Shown here: positions 1 to 7,553 of the stretch, one piece after another
How the letters are laid out: every line of letters starts with the position of its first letter
Numbering within the stretch: the first letter of the stretch is position 1
NCBI RefSeq assembly: GCF_000612505.1
Contig: NZ_CP004078.1
Span: 1,662,001-1,726,000 of the forward strand
Length of the DNA stretch: 64,000 nt
Source of the DNA: Paenibacillus sabinae T27
GTDB taxonomy: Bacteria; Bacillota; Bacilli; Paenibacillales; Paenibacillaceae
Reading direction: 5' to 3'
Position numbers and translations under genes: made by a program
The notes under the pieces: model-generated
Database searches by the model: none
The model's input: the letters and a program-made list of their open reading frames with translations, nothing else
Told to the model about the DNA's origin: nothing

Positions 1-452
1 GAGCGTCAAGAGGAATTATCGACGCGCTGCTTCAGGAGAACCCGTCGGCTGTCATTATCGCGAACCGCGACAAGGAGAAGGCGAAGCGGCTTGCGGAAGA
101 CTGGAAGAGCCGTGGAGATCTCAAAGGCGTTGGGCTTGACGAGATCGGCCGCTACATCGCCGGTACGGACGTCCTGATCAACACGACTTCGGTAGGGATG
201 CATCCGAATATCGAAGGCTTGCCGATCGATCCGGATATCATTCCGGAAGGAATTGTCGTCAGCGATCTGATCTATAATCCGCTTCATACCCGTCTGCTGC
301 TGGAAAGCCGGAGCAGAAGAGGCTGCATTATTCATGGCGGCGTGGGCATGTTCATCCACCAAGGGGCTTACGCGCTGGAATACTGGACGGGAAGGCCCGC
401 TCCGGTCGATGCGATGCGTGAGGCGCTGCTGAGCAGTCTCGGCGCCGGATGA
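1..452 (+). CDS. aroE: Shikimate dehydrogenase, C-terminal part (cut by window edge)
   Basis: Open from the left edge in the frame starting at base 3; about 149 C-terminal residues are present. AroE reduces 3-dehydroshikimate to shikimate with NADPH in the chorismate pathway. The NADP-domain segment INTTSVGM is visible about 65 residues in, followed by SDLIYNP and the C-terminal GxxMFIHQGA stretch (VGMFIHQGAYALE), all characteristic of the family. The N-terminal substrate-binding half lies outside the window. It heads the same-strand run yhbY, nadD, yqeK, rsfS, the order known from Bacillus (yqeH-aroE-yhbY-nadD-yqeK-rsfS), which supports the identification. The gap to yhbY is 70 bases with no obvious terminator. 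Confidence 0.93.
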   Translation, partial: ASRGIIDALLQENPSAVIIANRDKEKAKRLAEDWKSRGDLKGVGLDEIGRYIAGTDVLINTTSVGMHPNIEGLPIDPDIIPEGIVVSDLIYNPLHTRLLLESRSRRGCIIHGGVGMFIHQGAYALEYWTGRPAPVDAMREALLSSLGAG

Positions 453-522
453 AGCTTGGCTGATGGAAATAAAATAAATGATTTTCGGGTAATAATAGTT
501 GATAAATAAGGAGTATGCATAC

Positions 523-819
523 ATGATGTTAACCGGCAAACAAAAGCGCTATCTTCGCTCGCTTGCGCACCATCTCGATCCTGTGTTTCAGGTCGGAAAG
601 GGCGGCGTTAACGAGCATCTGGTCCGCCACATCGAGGAGGCGATTGAAAAGCGCGAGCTGATGAAGGTCAGCGTGTTAAATAACTGCGACGAGGACCCGA
701 AGGATGTGGGCGCCGAGCTTGCGGAGCAGTCGGGCTCCGAGCTGGTACAGGTGATCGGCAAGACGATCATCCTGTACAAGGAATCCCGCGACAACAAGAC
801 CATTGAGCTGCCTCGCTGA
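523..819 (+). CDS. yhbY: YhbY/YqeI family RNA-binding protein
   Basis: A 98-residue CRM-domain protein, the usual length of the family. CRM proteins bind pre-50S ribosomal particles or structured RNA. The hallmark run is LTGKQKRYLRSLAHHLDPV, then the GKGG loop (VGKGGVNEHL) and a C-terminal IGKTIILYK strand. The start was set at ATG 523, nine bases after AAGGAG at 508-513. A TTG at 499 is in frame but lies upstream of that ribosome binding site, and a second ATG at 526 is possible. It sits between aroE and nadD, as in Bacillus genomes. Function in ribosome assembly is inferred from the family. Confidence 0.93.
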   Translation: MMLTGKQKRYLRSLAHHLDPVFQVGKGGVNEHLVRHIEEAIEKRELMKVSVLNNCDEDPKDVGAELAEQSGSELVQVIGKTIILYKESRDNKTIELPR

Positions 820-923
820 CGCAGTGCGTCTGTAAGCGGGCGTGATATGTCCGCACTTCTTGCGCTGGCGGTCTGAAGAGGAGACCGGCGCAAGGAGGGC
901 TATTACGCAAGGGAGGTGGGGGC

Positions 924-1526
924 GTGAAGGTCGGCATTATGGGCGGCACCTTCGATCCCATTCATATCGGCCATTTGCTGGCTGCGGAGACGGCCAGAGA
1001 TGCCTTCGGGCTGGAACAGGTATGGTTTATGCCATCGCATATCCCGCCGCATAAGCATGCTGCCGGCGCTTCCGGCGAAGAAAGGCTGGAGCTGGTGCGC
1101 GAGGCGATCAAGGACGATGAATCTTTTCGCATCCTCGATTGGGAAATTGTGCGCGGAGGCGTTTCTTATACGATTGAGACGGTGCGGCAGCTGCAGGAAC
1201 GTTATCCGTCGGAGGATTTTTACTTTATTATCGGAGCGGATATGGTTCGGTATTTGCCCAAATGGAGGGAGATCGACGAACTGGTCCGCCGGCTCTTCTT
1301 CATCGGAGTGGGCAGGCCGGGGACACCCCTTGACCTGAATGAACTTCCCGTTCATATCGCCGAGCGGGTGCTGCTGGCGGATATGCCGATGGTTGATATC
1401 TCTTCTACCATGATCCGGGAGCGGGCCGCCCACGGGAAATCGATCCGGTATATGGTGCCGGAAGCGGTATTCGACTACGTGCAAAGGGGGAATTTGTATG
1501 GAGTTCAGCCGCGAAGCGTTGATTAA
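924..1526 (+). CDS. nadD: Nicotinate-nucleotide adenylyltransferase
   Basis: Transfers AMP from ATP to nicotinate mononucleotide, giving deamido-NAD in NAD biosynthesis. The 200-residue product starts with the nucleotidyltransferase motif GGTFDPIHIGH (residues 7-17) and carries the second motif ISSTMIRER near residue 155; the MPSHIPPHK segment is also typical of NadD. The start is GTG 924, six bases after the GGGAGGTG box at 911-918. It overlaps the next gene, yqeK, by 29 bases, suggesting translational coupling. The 104-base gap from yhbY carries no gene. Confidence 0.95.
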   Translation: MKVGIMGGTFDPIHIGHLLAAETARDAFGLEQVWFMPSHIPPHKHAAGASGEERLELVREAIKDDESFRILDWEIVRGGVSYTIETVRQLQERYPSEDFYFIIGADMVRYLPKWREIDELVRRLFFIGVGRPGTPLDLNELPVHIAERVLLADMPMVDISSTMIRERAAHGKSIRYMVPEAVFDYVQRGNLYGVQPRSVD

Positions 1527-2076
1527 ATCGGTATCGGCGCAGATGCCTGCTAAGCGCTGGAAGCATACGCTGGGCGTTATGGAGACGGCGGTTAAGCTGG
1601 CCCGAAAATACGGAGGAGATCCGGAGCGCGCCGAGAAAGCGGCCATTCTGCATGATGTGGCGAAATATTGGCCGGTCGAACGGCAGCGTGAAATCATTAC
1701 GCAGAATCATCTTTCGCCGGAACTGCTCACCTATGACAAGCAGCTGTGGCATGCGGAGGTCGGGGCCTTTGTGGCGCAGACGGAGTATGGCATTGAGGAT
1801 AGGGAAGTGCTTGACGCGATCCGCTACCACACCTCGGGGCGGGAAGGCATGACCCTGATTGACAAAATCGTCTGTCTGGCCGATTACATCGAGCCGGGCC
1901 GCGATTTTCCAGGCGTTGACCGCATCCGCAAGCTGTCCAAATCGAGTCTCGAAGAGGGATTAATCGCCGGATTCGATTCCACGATCAGCCTGCTGTTGGA
2001 GAAACGGAAAATTGTATTTCCGCTTACGGTAATGGCAAGAAACGATTTAGTAAGAGTATTGGAGGAAAATGAATGA
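1498..2076 (+). CDS. yqeK: YqeK family HD-domain bis(nucleosyl)-tetraphosphatase
   Basis: A 192-residue HD-fold phosphohydrolase. The family cleaves diadenosine tetraphosphate symmetrically to two ADP. The metal-binding residues are readable as H in KHTLGVMET, HD in ILHDVAKYW, H in WHAEVGAF and D in LADYIEPGR, the last being a signature of YqeK rather than of general HD proteins. The ATG at 1498 is preceded by AAAGGGGG and lies inside the nadD 3' end. Its own stop overlaps the rsfS start by four bases (ATGA), so nadD-yqeK-rsfS should be one transcript with coupled translation. Confidence 0.93.
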   Translation: MEFSREALIKSVSAQMPAKRWKHTLGVMETAVKLARKYGGDPERAEKAAILHDVAKYWPVERQREIITQNHLSPELLTYDKQLWHAEVGAFVAQTEYGIEDREVLDAIRYHTSGREGMTLIDKIVCLADYIEPGRDFPGVDRIRKLSKSSLEEGLIAGFDSTISLLLEKRKIVFPLTVMARNDLVRVLEENE

Positions 2077-2420
2077 CCAAATCATCCGAAGAACTGCTGC
2101 GTCTTACGCTGAACGCGGTTGAAGATAAAAAAGCGATGAACGTTGTCGCCCTCGATTTGCGCGGCATTTCGCTGATCAGCGATTTTTTCATCATTTGCCA
2201 CGGTAATTCCGACACTCAGGTGCAGGCAATCGCCACCGAGGTTCGCAAGGTAGCCCAGGAAGCCGGTTCCATCATCCGCGGGATTGAAGGCATGGACGCG
2301 GCGCGCTGGGTGCTGATGGATTTGGGCGATGTGGTCGTCCACATCTTCCACCGGGACGAGCGCGAGTATTATAATATCGAACGCCTGTGGTCCGACGCAA
2401 AGGTAGTTGAACACGTATGA
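2073..2420 (+). CDS. rsfS: Ribosome silencing factor RsfS
   Basis: A 115-residue RsfS/Iojap protein that binds ribosomal protein uL14 and blocks subunit joining under starvation. The conserved core is present: VALDLRGISLISDFFIICHG, followed by the GMDAARWVLMDLGDVVVHIF segment and the terminal YYNIERLW. The start codon overlaps the yqeK stop (ATGA at 2073-2076), and its own stop overlaps the next gene in the same way. The length matches the family (about 110-120 residues). Confidence 0.95.
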   Translation: MTKSSEELLRLTLNAVEDKKAMNVVALDLRGISLISDFFIICHGNSDTQVQAIATEVRKVAQEAGSIIRGIEGMDAARWVLMDLGDVVVHIFHRDEREYYNIERLWSDAKVVEHV

Positions 2421-3355
2421 GCCTGATCGCCGGAACGGTCATGACGCTGGAAGTGGCGCGGGAAGTCTCGCCCTACGGTTATTTTTTAAACGCGGGCGAT
2501 CAGGATGTGCTGCTTCATTATACGGAGCTTACTGACAAAATCAAGCCGGGAGACCGCATCGAAGTGTTCCTGTTCTACGACACGGAAGACCGCCTTGCGG
2601 CGACGATGAAGAAACCGTATCTTACCCTTGGCGAGCTGGCCCTGCTGGAAGTGGCCGACGTTCATCCCCGGCTGGGATGCTTCCTGGAGATGGGGCTTGG
2701 CCGCCAGCTGCTGCTGCCCATCCGCGAGCTGCCTGAGCTGAAGGAGCTGCATCCTCAGGTTGGAGACCGGGTATTCGTCATCATGGAGCATGACAAGCAA
2801 GGGCGGCTGCGGGCCAAGCTTGCGGGCGAACCGGAGCTTGCTCCGCTGACTTTCCAGGCGCCTGCAAGCTGGAAGGGCCAGTGGCTGAAGGCTCGGGTAT
2901 ACAAGCCGCTTCAAATGGGCACCTTCGTCATTGTGGATGGGGGCGTTCTCGGCTTCGGTGCGATCGGCATGATCCATTCCTCGGAACGGACGCGGCTGCT
3001 TCGTCTGGGCGAGGAGCTGGAAGTTCGGGTGGCTCACATCCGGGAGGACGGACGAGTCAATCTGTCCATGGCTCAGCGCAAGGAAGTCGGACGGGATATC
3101 GACTCCGAGAAGATTCTGGAGTTCCTGAAGAACCGTCCGGGCGGGGGGATGCCGTATTCGGATGCGACGCCGCCGGATATCATCAAGCAGCGGTTCGGAA
3201 TCAGCAAGGCGGCGTTCAAGCGAGCGCTCGGCAAGCTGATGAAGGAAGGGCTCATCACCCAGAAGGAAAGCTGGACGTATCTGGTGCAGGGAGAGAAGGC
3301 GGATCAGGCTTCCGGAAAGCAGAATAGCGGCGGCGGCGGAAGCTCTGCCGAATAA
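2417..3355 (+). CDS. cvfB: S1-domain RNA-binding protein, CvfB/YitL family
   Basis: The 312-residue protein matches the layout of CvfB (B. subtilis YitL): tandem S1-like OB folds across residues 1 to about 215, then a winged-helix end. Visible markers are VSPYGYFLNAG and DVLLHYTEL in the first S1 repeat, GFGAIGMIHSSE and VRVAHIREDGRVNLSM in the third, and the helix-turn-helix-like IKQRFGISKAAFKRALG near residue 265. The tail is Gly/Ser-rich. The start overlaps rsfS by four bases. The family was linked to virulence-factor expression in Staphylococcus aureus; here it is presumably an RNA or ribosome-associated factor, its target unknown. Confidence 0.88.
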   Translation: MSLIAGTVMTLEVAREVSPYGYFLNAGDQDVLLHYTELTDKIKPGDRIEVFLFYDTEDRLAATMKKPYLTLGELALLEVADVHPRLGCFLEMGLGRQLLLPIRELPELKELHPQVGDRVFVIMEHDKQGRLRAKLAGEPELAPLTFQAPASWKGQWLKARVYKPLQMGTFVIVDGGVLGFGAIGMIHSSERTRLLRLGEELEVRVAHIREDGRVNLSMAQRKEVGRDIDSEKILEFLKNRPGGGMPYSDATPPDIIKQRFGISKAAFKRALGKLMKEGLITQKESWTYLVQGEKADQASGKQNSGGGGSSAE

Positions 3356-3362
3356 GATAGCA

Positions 3363-4154
3363 ATGGAAAGCGCGGTGCCTTGTGTGACCTCCTATGGAAA
3401 ATTTGCATATGTCTACGATGAACTGATGGCCGATATGCCGTATCCGCAGTGGCTGGCCTTTGCCGAGGCCGCCTGGGAACGGCTGGGCAAGCCGAAGACT
3501 GTGGCCGAGCTCGGCTGCGGCACCGGCAGCCTTACCATTCCACTGGCCAAGGCGGGATATCAGATGACGGGGATTGATCTGTCATCTGATATGCTCGCCG
3601 TGGCTCAGCAGAAGTTGGAGGAGCTTCCGCGAGGCCTCGCGTTTTTGCGGGAGGGAAGCGTCCGCTGGATCAGGCAGGACATGAGGGAATGGGAGCTGCC
3701 GGAACCGGTGGACTCCGTGATTTCCTTTTGCGACAGCCTGAATTATGTCCTGGACGAGAACGGGATTGCTTCGGTCTTCAAGCGCACGTACGAGGGGCTT
3801 AAACCGGGAGGCAGCTTTCTGTTCGATGTTCACCATCCTTCGACGCTGATCCGCTATGCGGAAGAGCAGCCCTTTGTTATGGATGAGCCTTCCGTTTCGT
3901 ACATCTGGACTTGTGATCTGGATGAGCCGAGAATGGAGATCGAGCATCATTTATCCATCTTCGTGAGCGAAGCGCCGGGGAGCGACCGGTATCGCAGGTT
4001 TGATGAAGTCCATGTTCAGCGGGCGTATGATCCCGAGTGGATGGCGGAAGAGCTGCGAAGCGCCGGCTTCCGTCAGGTGCAGGTGTATGCCGACTTTGAA
4101 TGGATTCCGGCCGGGAACGAAGCCCAGCGGCTGTTCTATGTGGCTGTGAAGTAA
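3363..4154 (+). CDS. Class I SAM-dependent methyltransferase (YqeM-like)
   Basis: A 263-residue Rossmann-fold methyltransferase. Motif I is VAELGCGTGSLTIPLA (about residues 47-62), with acidic motif II in MTGIDLSSDML and a later FCDSLNYVLD, the typical post-II region of the YqeM group. It lies eight bases after the S1 gene and is the last gene before a strong terminator at 4186-4224. In Bacillus, yqeM also follows rsfS, so the position fits. The methyl acceptor is unknown. No clear Shine-Dalgarno box precedes ATG 3363, so it may rely on coupling with the upstream gene. Confidence 0.82.
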   Translation: MESAVPCVTSYGKFAYVYDELMADMPYPQWLAFAEAAWERLGKPKTVAELGCGTGSLTIPLAKAGYQMTGIDLSSDMLAVAQQKLEELPRGLAFLREGSVRWIRQDMREWELPEPVDSVISFCDSLNYVLDENGIASVFKRTYEGLKPGGSFLFDVHHPSTLIRYAEEQPFVMDEPSVSYIWTCDLDEPRMEIEHHLSIFVSEAPGSDRYRRFDEVHVQRAYDPEWMAEELRSAGFRQVQVYADFEWIPAGNEAQRLFYVAVK

Positions 4155-4185
4155 CGGAAATGCTCGAGTTCATAAAGTAATGATT

Positions 4186-4224
4186 AGCGGTTTTTCTCCG
4201 GCTCTGGAGAAGGACCGCTTTTTT
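4186..4224 (+). terminator. Rho-independent terminator of the housekeeping operon
   Basis: An AGCGGT-TTTTCTCC arm pairs with GGAGAAGGACCGCT across a five-base loop and is followed by a run of T. It lies 32 bases after the methyltransferase stop. Confidence 0.85.
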
Positions 4225-4295
4225 GTCGTTGCATGAGGGAGTGCCTTCACCTTTGTATAGGGGGAATTCAATCGGCTGGAAAATTTAGCGAAGCA

Positions 4296-4341
4296 TAAAA
4301 AAAGATATCCCGCGAAGCGCCGGAACGCAGCGGAATATCCT
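4296..4341 (-). terminator. Terminator of the 52-residue small gene
   Basis: Read on the minus strand, GATATTCCGC-GCG pairs with CGC-GCGGGATATC, then seven T. It lies 16 bases after the stop of the small gene at 4357. Confidence 0.7.
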
Positions 4342-4356
4342 GTCTTCCAAAGCCGA

Positions 4357-4515
4357 CTACCGATGCTCGATCAGGTCGATGGCGCCAAGAACAATGTGCG
4401 CGAGACCAAAACCAAGTACGCCTGTTGCAACCATCTTATACTTGCTTCCAAGCAAAGCGGCCCCAGAAGCGGATACAACGGTACCAAGAACAGCAGGAAT
4501 CAAACCTTCACGCAT
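4357..4515 (-). CDS. Small glycine/alanine-rich membrane-like protein, 52 residues
   Basis: A minus-strand reading frame of 52 codons with a clean gene structure: AAGGAG (complement of 4524-4529), eight bases, ATG at 4515, stop at 4357 and a terminator just beyond. The product begins MREGLIPAVLGTVVSASGA, continues through ALLGSKYKMVATGVLGFG and ends DLIEHR. It has two hydrophobic Gly/Ala-rich segments, consistent with a small membrane hairpin. I recall similar short conserved proteins in Paenibacillus genomes, but no function is known to me. The codons look genuine, and the gene stands alone between the housekeeping operon and the ArsR-type regulator. Confidence 0.72.
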   Translation of the reverse strand: MREGLIPAVLGTVVSASGAALLGSKYKMVATGVLGFGLAHIVLGAIDLIEHR

Positions 4516-4682
4516 TTGAAACACTCCTTCTCGCTGGATTTGGCAGACGAAGAATAGTGTGCGCGCGGAGCAGCAAGACTATGCGAACATAGAAGTCCGC
4601 GAATTCGCCATAAATTGGCACCCCGGCCAAAACTCAACCTATTCATCAAAAGATCACCGTTTGGCGGGCGGATGTCCCCTTC

Positions 4683-5648
4683 TCAGGAGCGCACCTCCGT
4701 TACAGCTTCGACTGCAGCGTGCTGAAGCTCTTTGGTCTCGCGGACATCGTACAGCACGCGGGCGAGCAGATGCTGGCTGTAGTTGCCGAAATGCTTGCCG
4801 TAGATCGTCAGCCCGCGTTTGTTTACCGATTTGTCGGTAACGGCGATGCGGAAGGTCAGCTCGCTTTTGTAATCAAGGTTGATATCGCTCAGCGTAACGT
4901 CCGAGCTGCGGCAGCCGTCGATAAAGCATCCTTCCTGGTTGATCCGGAGCAGCTTCAGCATCCCGTATTGATTCAAATGAGGAGGCCACCAATCGGGGGT
5001 GAACGTTCCCCTTGTATCGCCGAAATCGCCGGGGCTTGTCCAGTAGCCGAGTTCTACGCCATTCAGGTAAAAATAAATATCCGAAGGATAAGGAACGAAG
5101 CATCCGGGAGCTTCCGATCCCAGCTCGAGGGAGAACTGAATCTCGCGGAAGCGCTGGTTGGACTTCAAATAGTTCGGAATCCGGTATTCCAGAAAGCCTT
5201 CGGCCATCCAGACAATCTCCGCATGAATCCGCTGCGGATCGGCGAAATACCGGGGCTCGTCCAGATCTCCGATAATCCGTTCACGGGTCGCCAGCCCGCA
5301 GGTTGGAACGGCAGCATAGTTGCTGTAGTGGCCCACCTGAATCTCGACTTCGTACAGATTGTCAGCATCCTTGCTGCGGAGATCAACCATCAGCCGGTCC
5401 TTGTTCAAAAAACACACCTTCTGGATGCCGTGCTTGCCCACCGAGGTAGTGATTTTGATTAAACCGCTTTCTTCCAGTTTTTTAATATGCATGGTAATCG
5501 CGCCGTTGGTCAGGTTCAGCCGTTTGGCGATTTCGTTCAGGTTCAGTTCCTGGTTGGAGCCCAGCATCTCCAGAATTTGAATCCGGATTTCGGAGCTCAG
5601 CGCCTTGAAGATATCCAGGCCGCTCTTTAAATCTTTAATGTAGATCAT
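4683..5648 (-). CDS. ArsR-type winged-helix regulator with large C-terminal sensing domain
   Basis: 321 residues, far longer than a minimal ArsR protein (about 100). Residues 10-75 form the winged helix (IFKALSSEIRIQILEMLG, then LNEIAKRLNLTNGAITMHI and the wing VGKHGIQKVC). The remaining roughly 240 residues are beta-rich with many aromatics (YPSDIYFYLNGVELGYW, FTPDWWPPHLNQYGML) and look like a ligand-binding jelly-roll. No cysteine metal site of the classical ArsR type is evident, so sugar or glycan sensing is more likely than metal sensing; this is inference. The ATG at 5648 follows AAGGAAG. The neighbouring MFS sugar porter is a candidate target. Confidence 0.8.
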   Translation of the reverse strand: MIYIKDLKSGLDIFKALSSEIRIQILEMLGSNQELNLNEIAKRLNLTNGAITMHIKKLEESGLIKITTSVGKHGIQKVCFLNKDRLMVDLRSKDADNLYEVEIQVGHYSNYAAVPTCGLATRERIIGDLDEPRYFADPQRIHAEIVWMAEGFLEYRIPNYLKSNQRFREIQFSLELGSEAPGCFVPYPSDIYFYLNGVELGYWTSPGDFGDTRGTFTPDWWPPHLNQYGMLKLLRINQEGCFIDGCRSSDVTLSDINLDYKSELTFRIAVTDKSVNKRGLTIYGKHFGNYSQHLLARVLYDVRETKELQHAAVEAVTEVRS

Positions 5649-5728
5649 ATATGCTTCCTTCTCCCAGTAGGCTTTGTGAAAATCAGTAGTTTACATAATT
5701 ATAAACGAATTTTAGGAAAATAATATAA

Positions 5729-5776
5729 CGAGGCTGTCCCGATTGTCATCACCAAGGTGACGAAGGGACAGCCTCG
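5729..5776 (-). terminator. Hairpin terminator after the MFS transporter
   Basis: Perfect 12-bp arms CGAGGCTGTCCC / GGGACAGCCTCG with a 24-base loop that can itself fold (GTCA/TGAC). On the minus strand it is followed by a T/A-rich tract. It lies 45 bases after the transporter stop. Confidence 0.72.
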
Positions 5777-5820
5777 CTCGCTGTTATTTAAATTATCGCT
5801 TCTACCGTCTTAAGCTTCAA

Positions 5821-7254
5821 TTAATCCTGTAGGGAAGGATGCAGGCTCTCTTGTTTGCCGCTGTGCTTGGTCTCCCACATCGCTTCGATTTCTTCGAGCG
5901 ATTTGCCCTTCGTCTCGGGAATGACTCCCCAAGTGAAGAGGAAGGTGAACAGGGACGTCGCACCGAAAATCCAGAACGTTACGGCTGGTCCCGCGGAAGC
6001 GAGCAGCGGCGGGAAAGACTGGGACACCGCGAAGTCGGCTCCCCATAGAGCCATTGTAGCGACCGCCGTGGCAAAGCCGCGAATTCGGCTCGGGAAGATT
6101 TCGGACAGAATTACCCAGACAACCGCTCCAAGCGAAATAGCAAAGGCAGCGACGTAAACGAGAATGCAGATCAGAACAATCGGACCGCTTGTCTGTCCCG
6201 TATGGAAGGCGAAGCCGATGATTGTAAGACTGATTGTCATGAAGATCGAACCGACGAGCAGCAGCAGCTTGCGCCCAAGCTTATCGACAAGCCACAGAGA
6301 CAGCGCGGTGAAGATCAGGTTGACCAGCCCGACCATAATGGTCTGGGTAAGGGAACCGCTCGTTCCGGCTCCGGTCTGGCGGAAAATTTCCGGCGCATAG
6401 TACATAACCGCGTTAATTCCTGTAACCTGCTGAAGCATAGCGGTGATAATACCAACGATAAGAACAATGCGCAGAGCCGGTGTGAATCTCCGTCCGGAGG
6501 CGGCTTTTGCTTCCTCGTCCTGCTTGAAGGTCTGCTTGATGTCGAGCACTTCTTTCTTCGCCAGCTCTTCTCCGTGAATCTTCAGCAGAATCGGCAGAGC
6601 TTCGGCGGCTCTTCCTTTCTTGATCAGCCAACGCGGGCTTTCCGGAACAAGGAACAGCAGAACCAGGAACAGCAGTCCCGGAACGATGCCGCTTCCGAAC
6701 ATGATGCGCCAGCCGGTGGACACGTCCCATGCGTCGTTTCCGAGGCTGGATACGCCAAAAGCCAGGAAAGAACCGATGAGGATACCTGATACCACCGCCA
6801 TCTGGTTCATGGCGACCAGCCGTCCGCGGTATTTCGCGGGCGCGATTTCCGCATTATAGAGCGGGCAGAGCGTTGAAGTGATACCGATGCCAACGCCCTC
6901 GATCATGCGGGCCACGATAAAGATCAGCAGGCTCGGCGAAATGGCGGACACGAAAATTCCGGCAGTGTACAAAATTGCCGCCGTAATCAGCACCTTTTTC
7001 CGGCCGAACCGTTCGCCCAGCGCACCGGATACCGCCGCTCCGGCCATACAGCCGATAATCAGGCAGGATACCGTCCAGCCGAGCATGAAGTCGCCCAGTC
7101 CGAACCGGGCGCGCAGGAATCCGTTTGCTCCCGACATGACTGCCGTATCGAATCCGAACAAAAAACCTCCAAGAGCTGCAACCATCGCTACAAGCATAAC
7201 AAATTTAATGCTGCTCTCCTGTTCTTTTGCCGGATTGTTAATTAGAGTACTCAT
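5821..7254 (-). CDS. Sugar porter, major facilitator superfamily
   Basis: A 477-residue transporter with 12 predicted membrane spans, importing a sugar or polyol, probably with protons. Family signatures are ERFGRKKVL in loop 2-3, PESPRWLIKKGRAAEAL before the central loop, DKLGRKLLL in loop 8-9 and the C-terminal PETKGKSLEEIEAMW. It is closest in kind to the XylE/AraE/YwtG/IolT group, but the substrate cannot be read from sequence. The start was set at the second Met (ATG 7254), seven bases after GGAGAGGGG; the upstream in-frame ATG at 7272 begins inside that ribosome binding site. A TATAAT-like hexamer occurs on the minus strand near 7391. The nearby two-component operon and ArsR-type gene may control it. 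Confidence 0.9.
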   Translation of the reverse strand: MSTLINNPAKEQESSIKFVMLVAMVAALGGFLFGFDTAVMSGANGFLRARFGLGDFMLGWTVSCLIIGCMAGAAVSGALGERFGRKKVLITAAILYTAGIFVSAISPSLLIFIVARMIEGVGIGITSTLCPLYNAEIAPAKYRGRLVAMNQMAVVSGILIGSFLAFGVSSLGNDAWDVSTGWRIMFGSGIVPGLLFLVLLFLVPESPRWLIKKGRAAEALPILLKIHGEELAKKEVLDIKQTFKQDEEAKAASGRRFTPALRIVLIVGIITAMLQQVTGINAVMYYAPEIFRQTGAGTSGSLTQTIMVGLVNLIFTALSLWLVDKLGRKLLLLVGSIFMTISLTIIGFAFHTGQTSGPIVLICILVYVAAFAISLGAVVWVILSEIFPSRIRGFATAVATMALWGADFAVSQSFPPLLASAGPAVTFWIFGATSLFTFLFTWGVIPETKGKSLEEIEAMWETKHSGKQESLHPSLQD

Positions 7255-7553
7255 ATATTTGCCCCTCTCCAAGCCATTTCGTAATTCCTGAATGACAAGA
7301 CGTTATAAGACTAAATGCCTAACCTTCGTCTTATTGCATGTAACAACGGATGCCGATAAATGAAGGTGGCGCCGTTCATATTTGAATTATATCATTCCCC
7401 AAAAGTGCGCGGCTGAGCAATCCCCTGCACGATTTTGTGCTCTTTTGCGCATTTCTTTAAGGTCGGGCGGGAAAGGGGGAGGAGAATGCCTGTGCTAGCA
7501 TTATGTTGTCATTCAGGCGCAAAAAAGTCCATGCCTGGCGGCATGGACTCCAC
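7255..7553. other. Intergenic region between transporter start and response-regulator end
   Basis: About 300 bases with no gene. It holds the presumed minus-strand promoter and leader of the MFS gene (a TATAAT-like hexamer at 7386-7391, no convincing -35) and the terminator at 7519-7549. No clear cre or operator palindrome was found. Confidence 0.5.
7519..7549 (-). terminator. Terminator of the sensor operon
   Basis: Minus-strand reading GTCCATGCC-GCCA-GGCATGGAC followed by six T; perfect nine-base arms just after the response-regulator stop. Confidence 0.85.
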
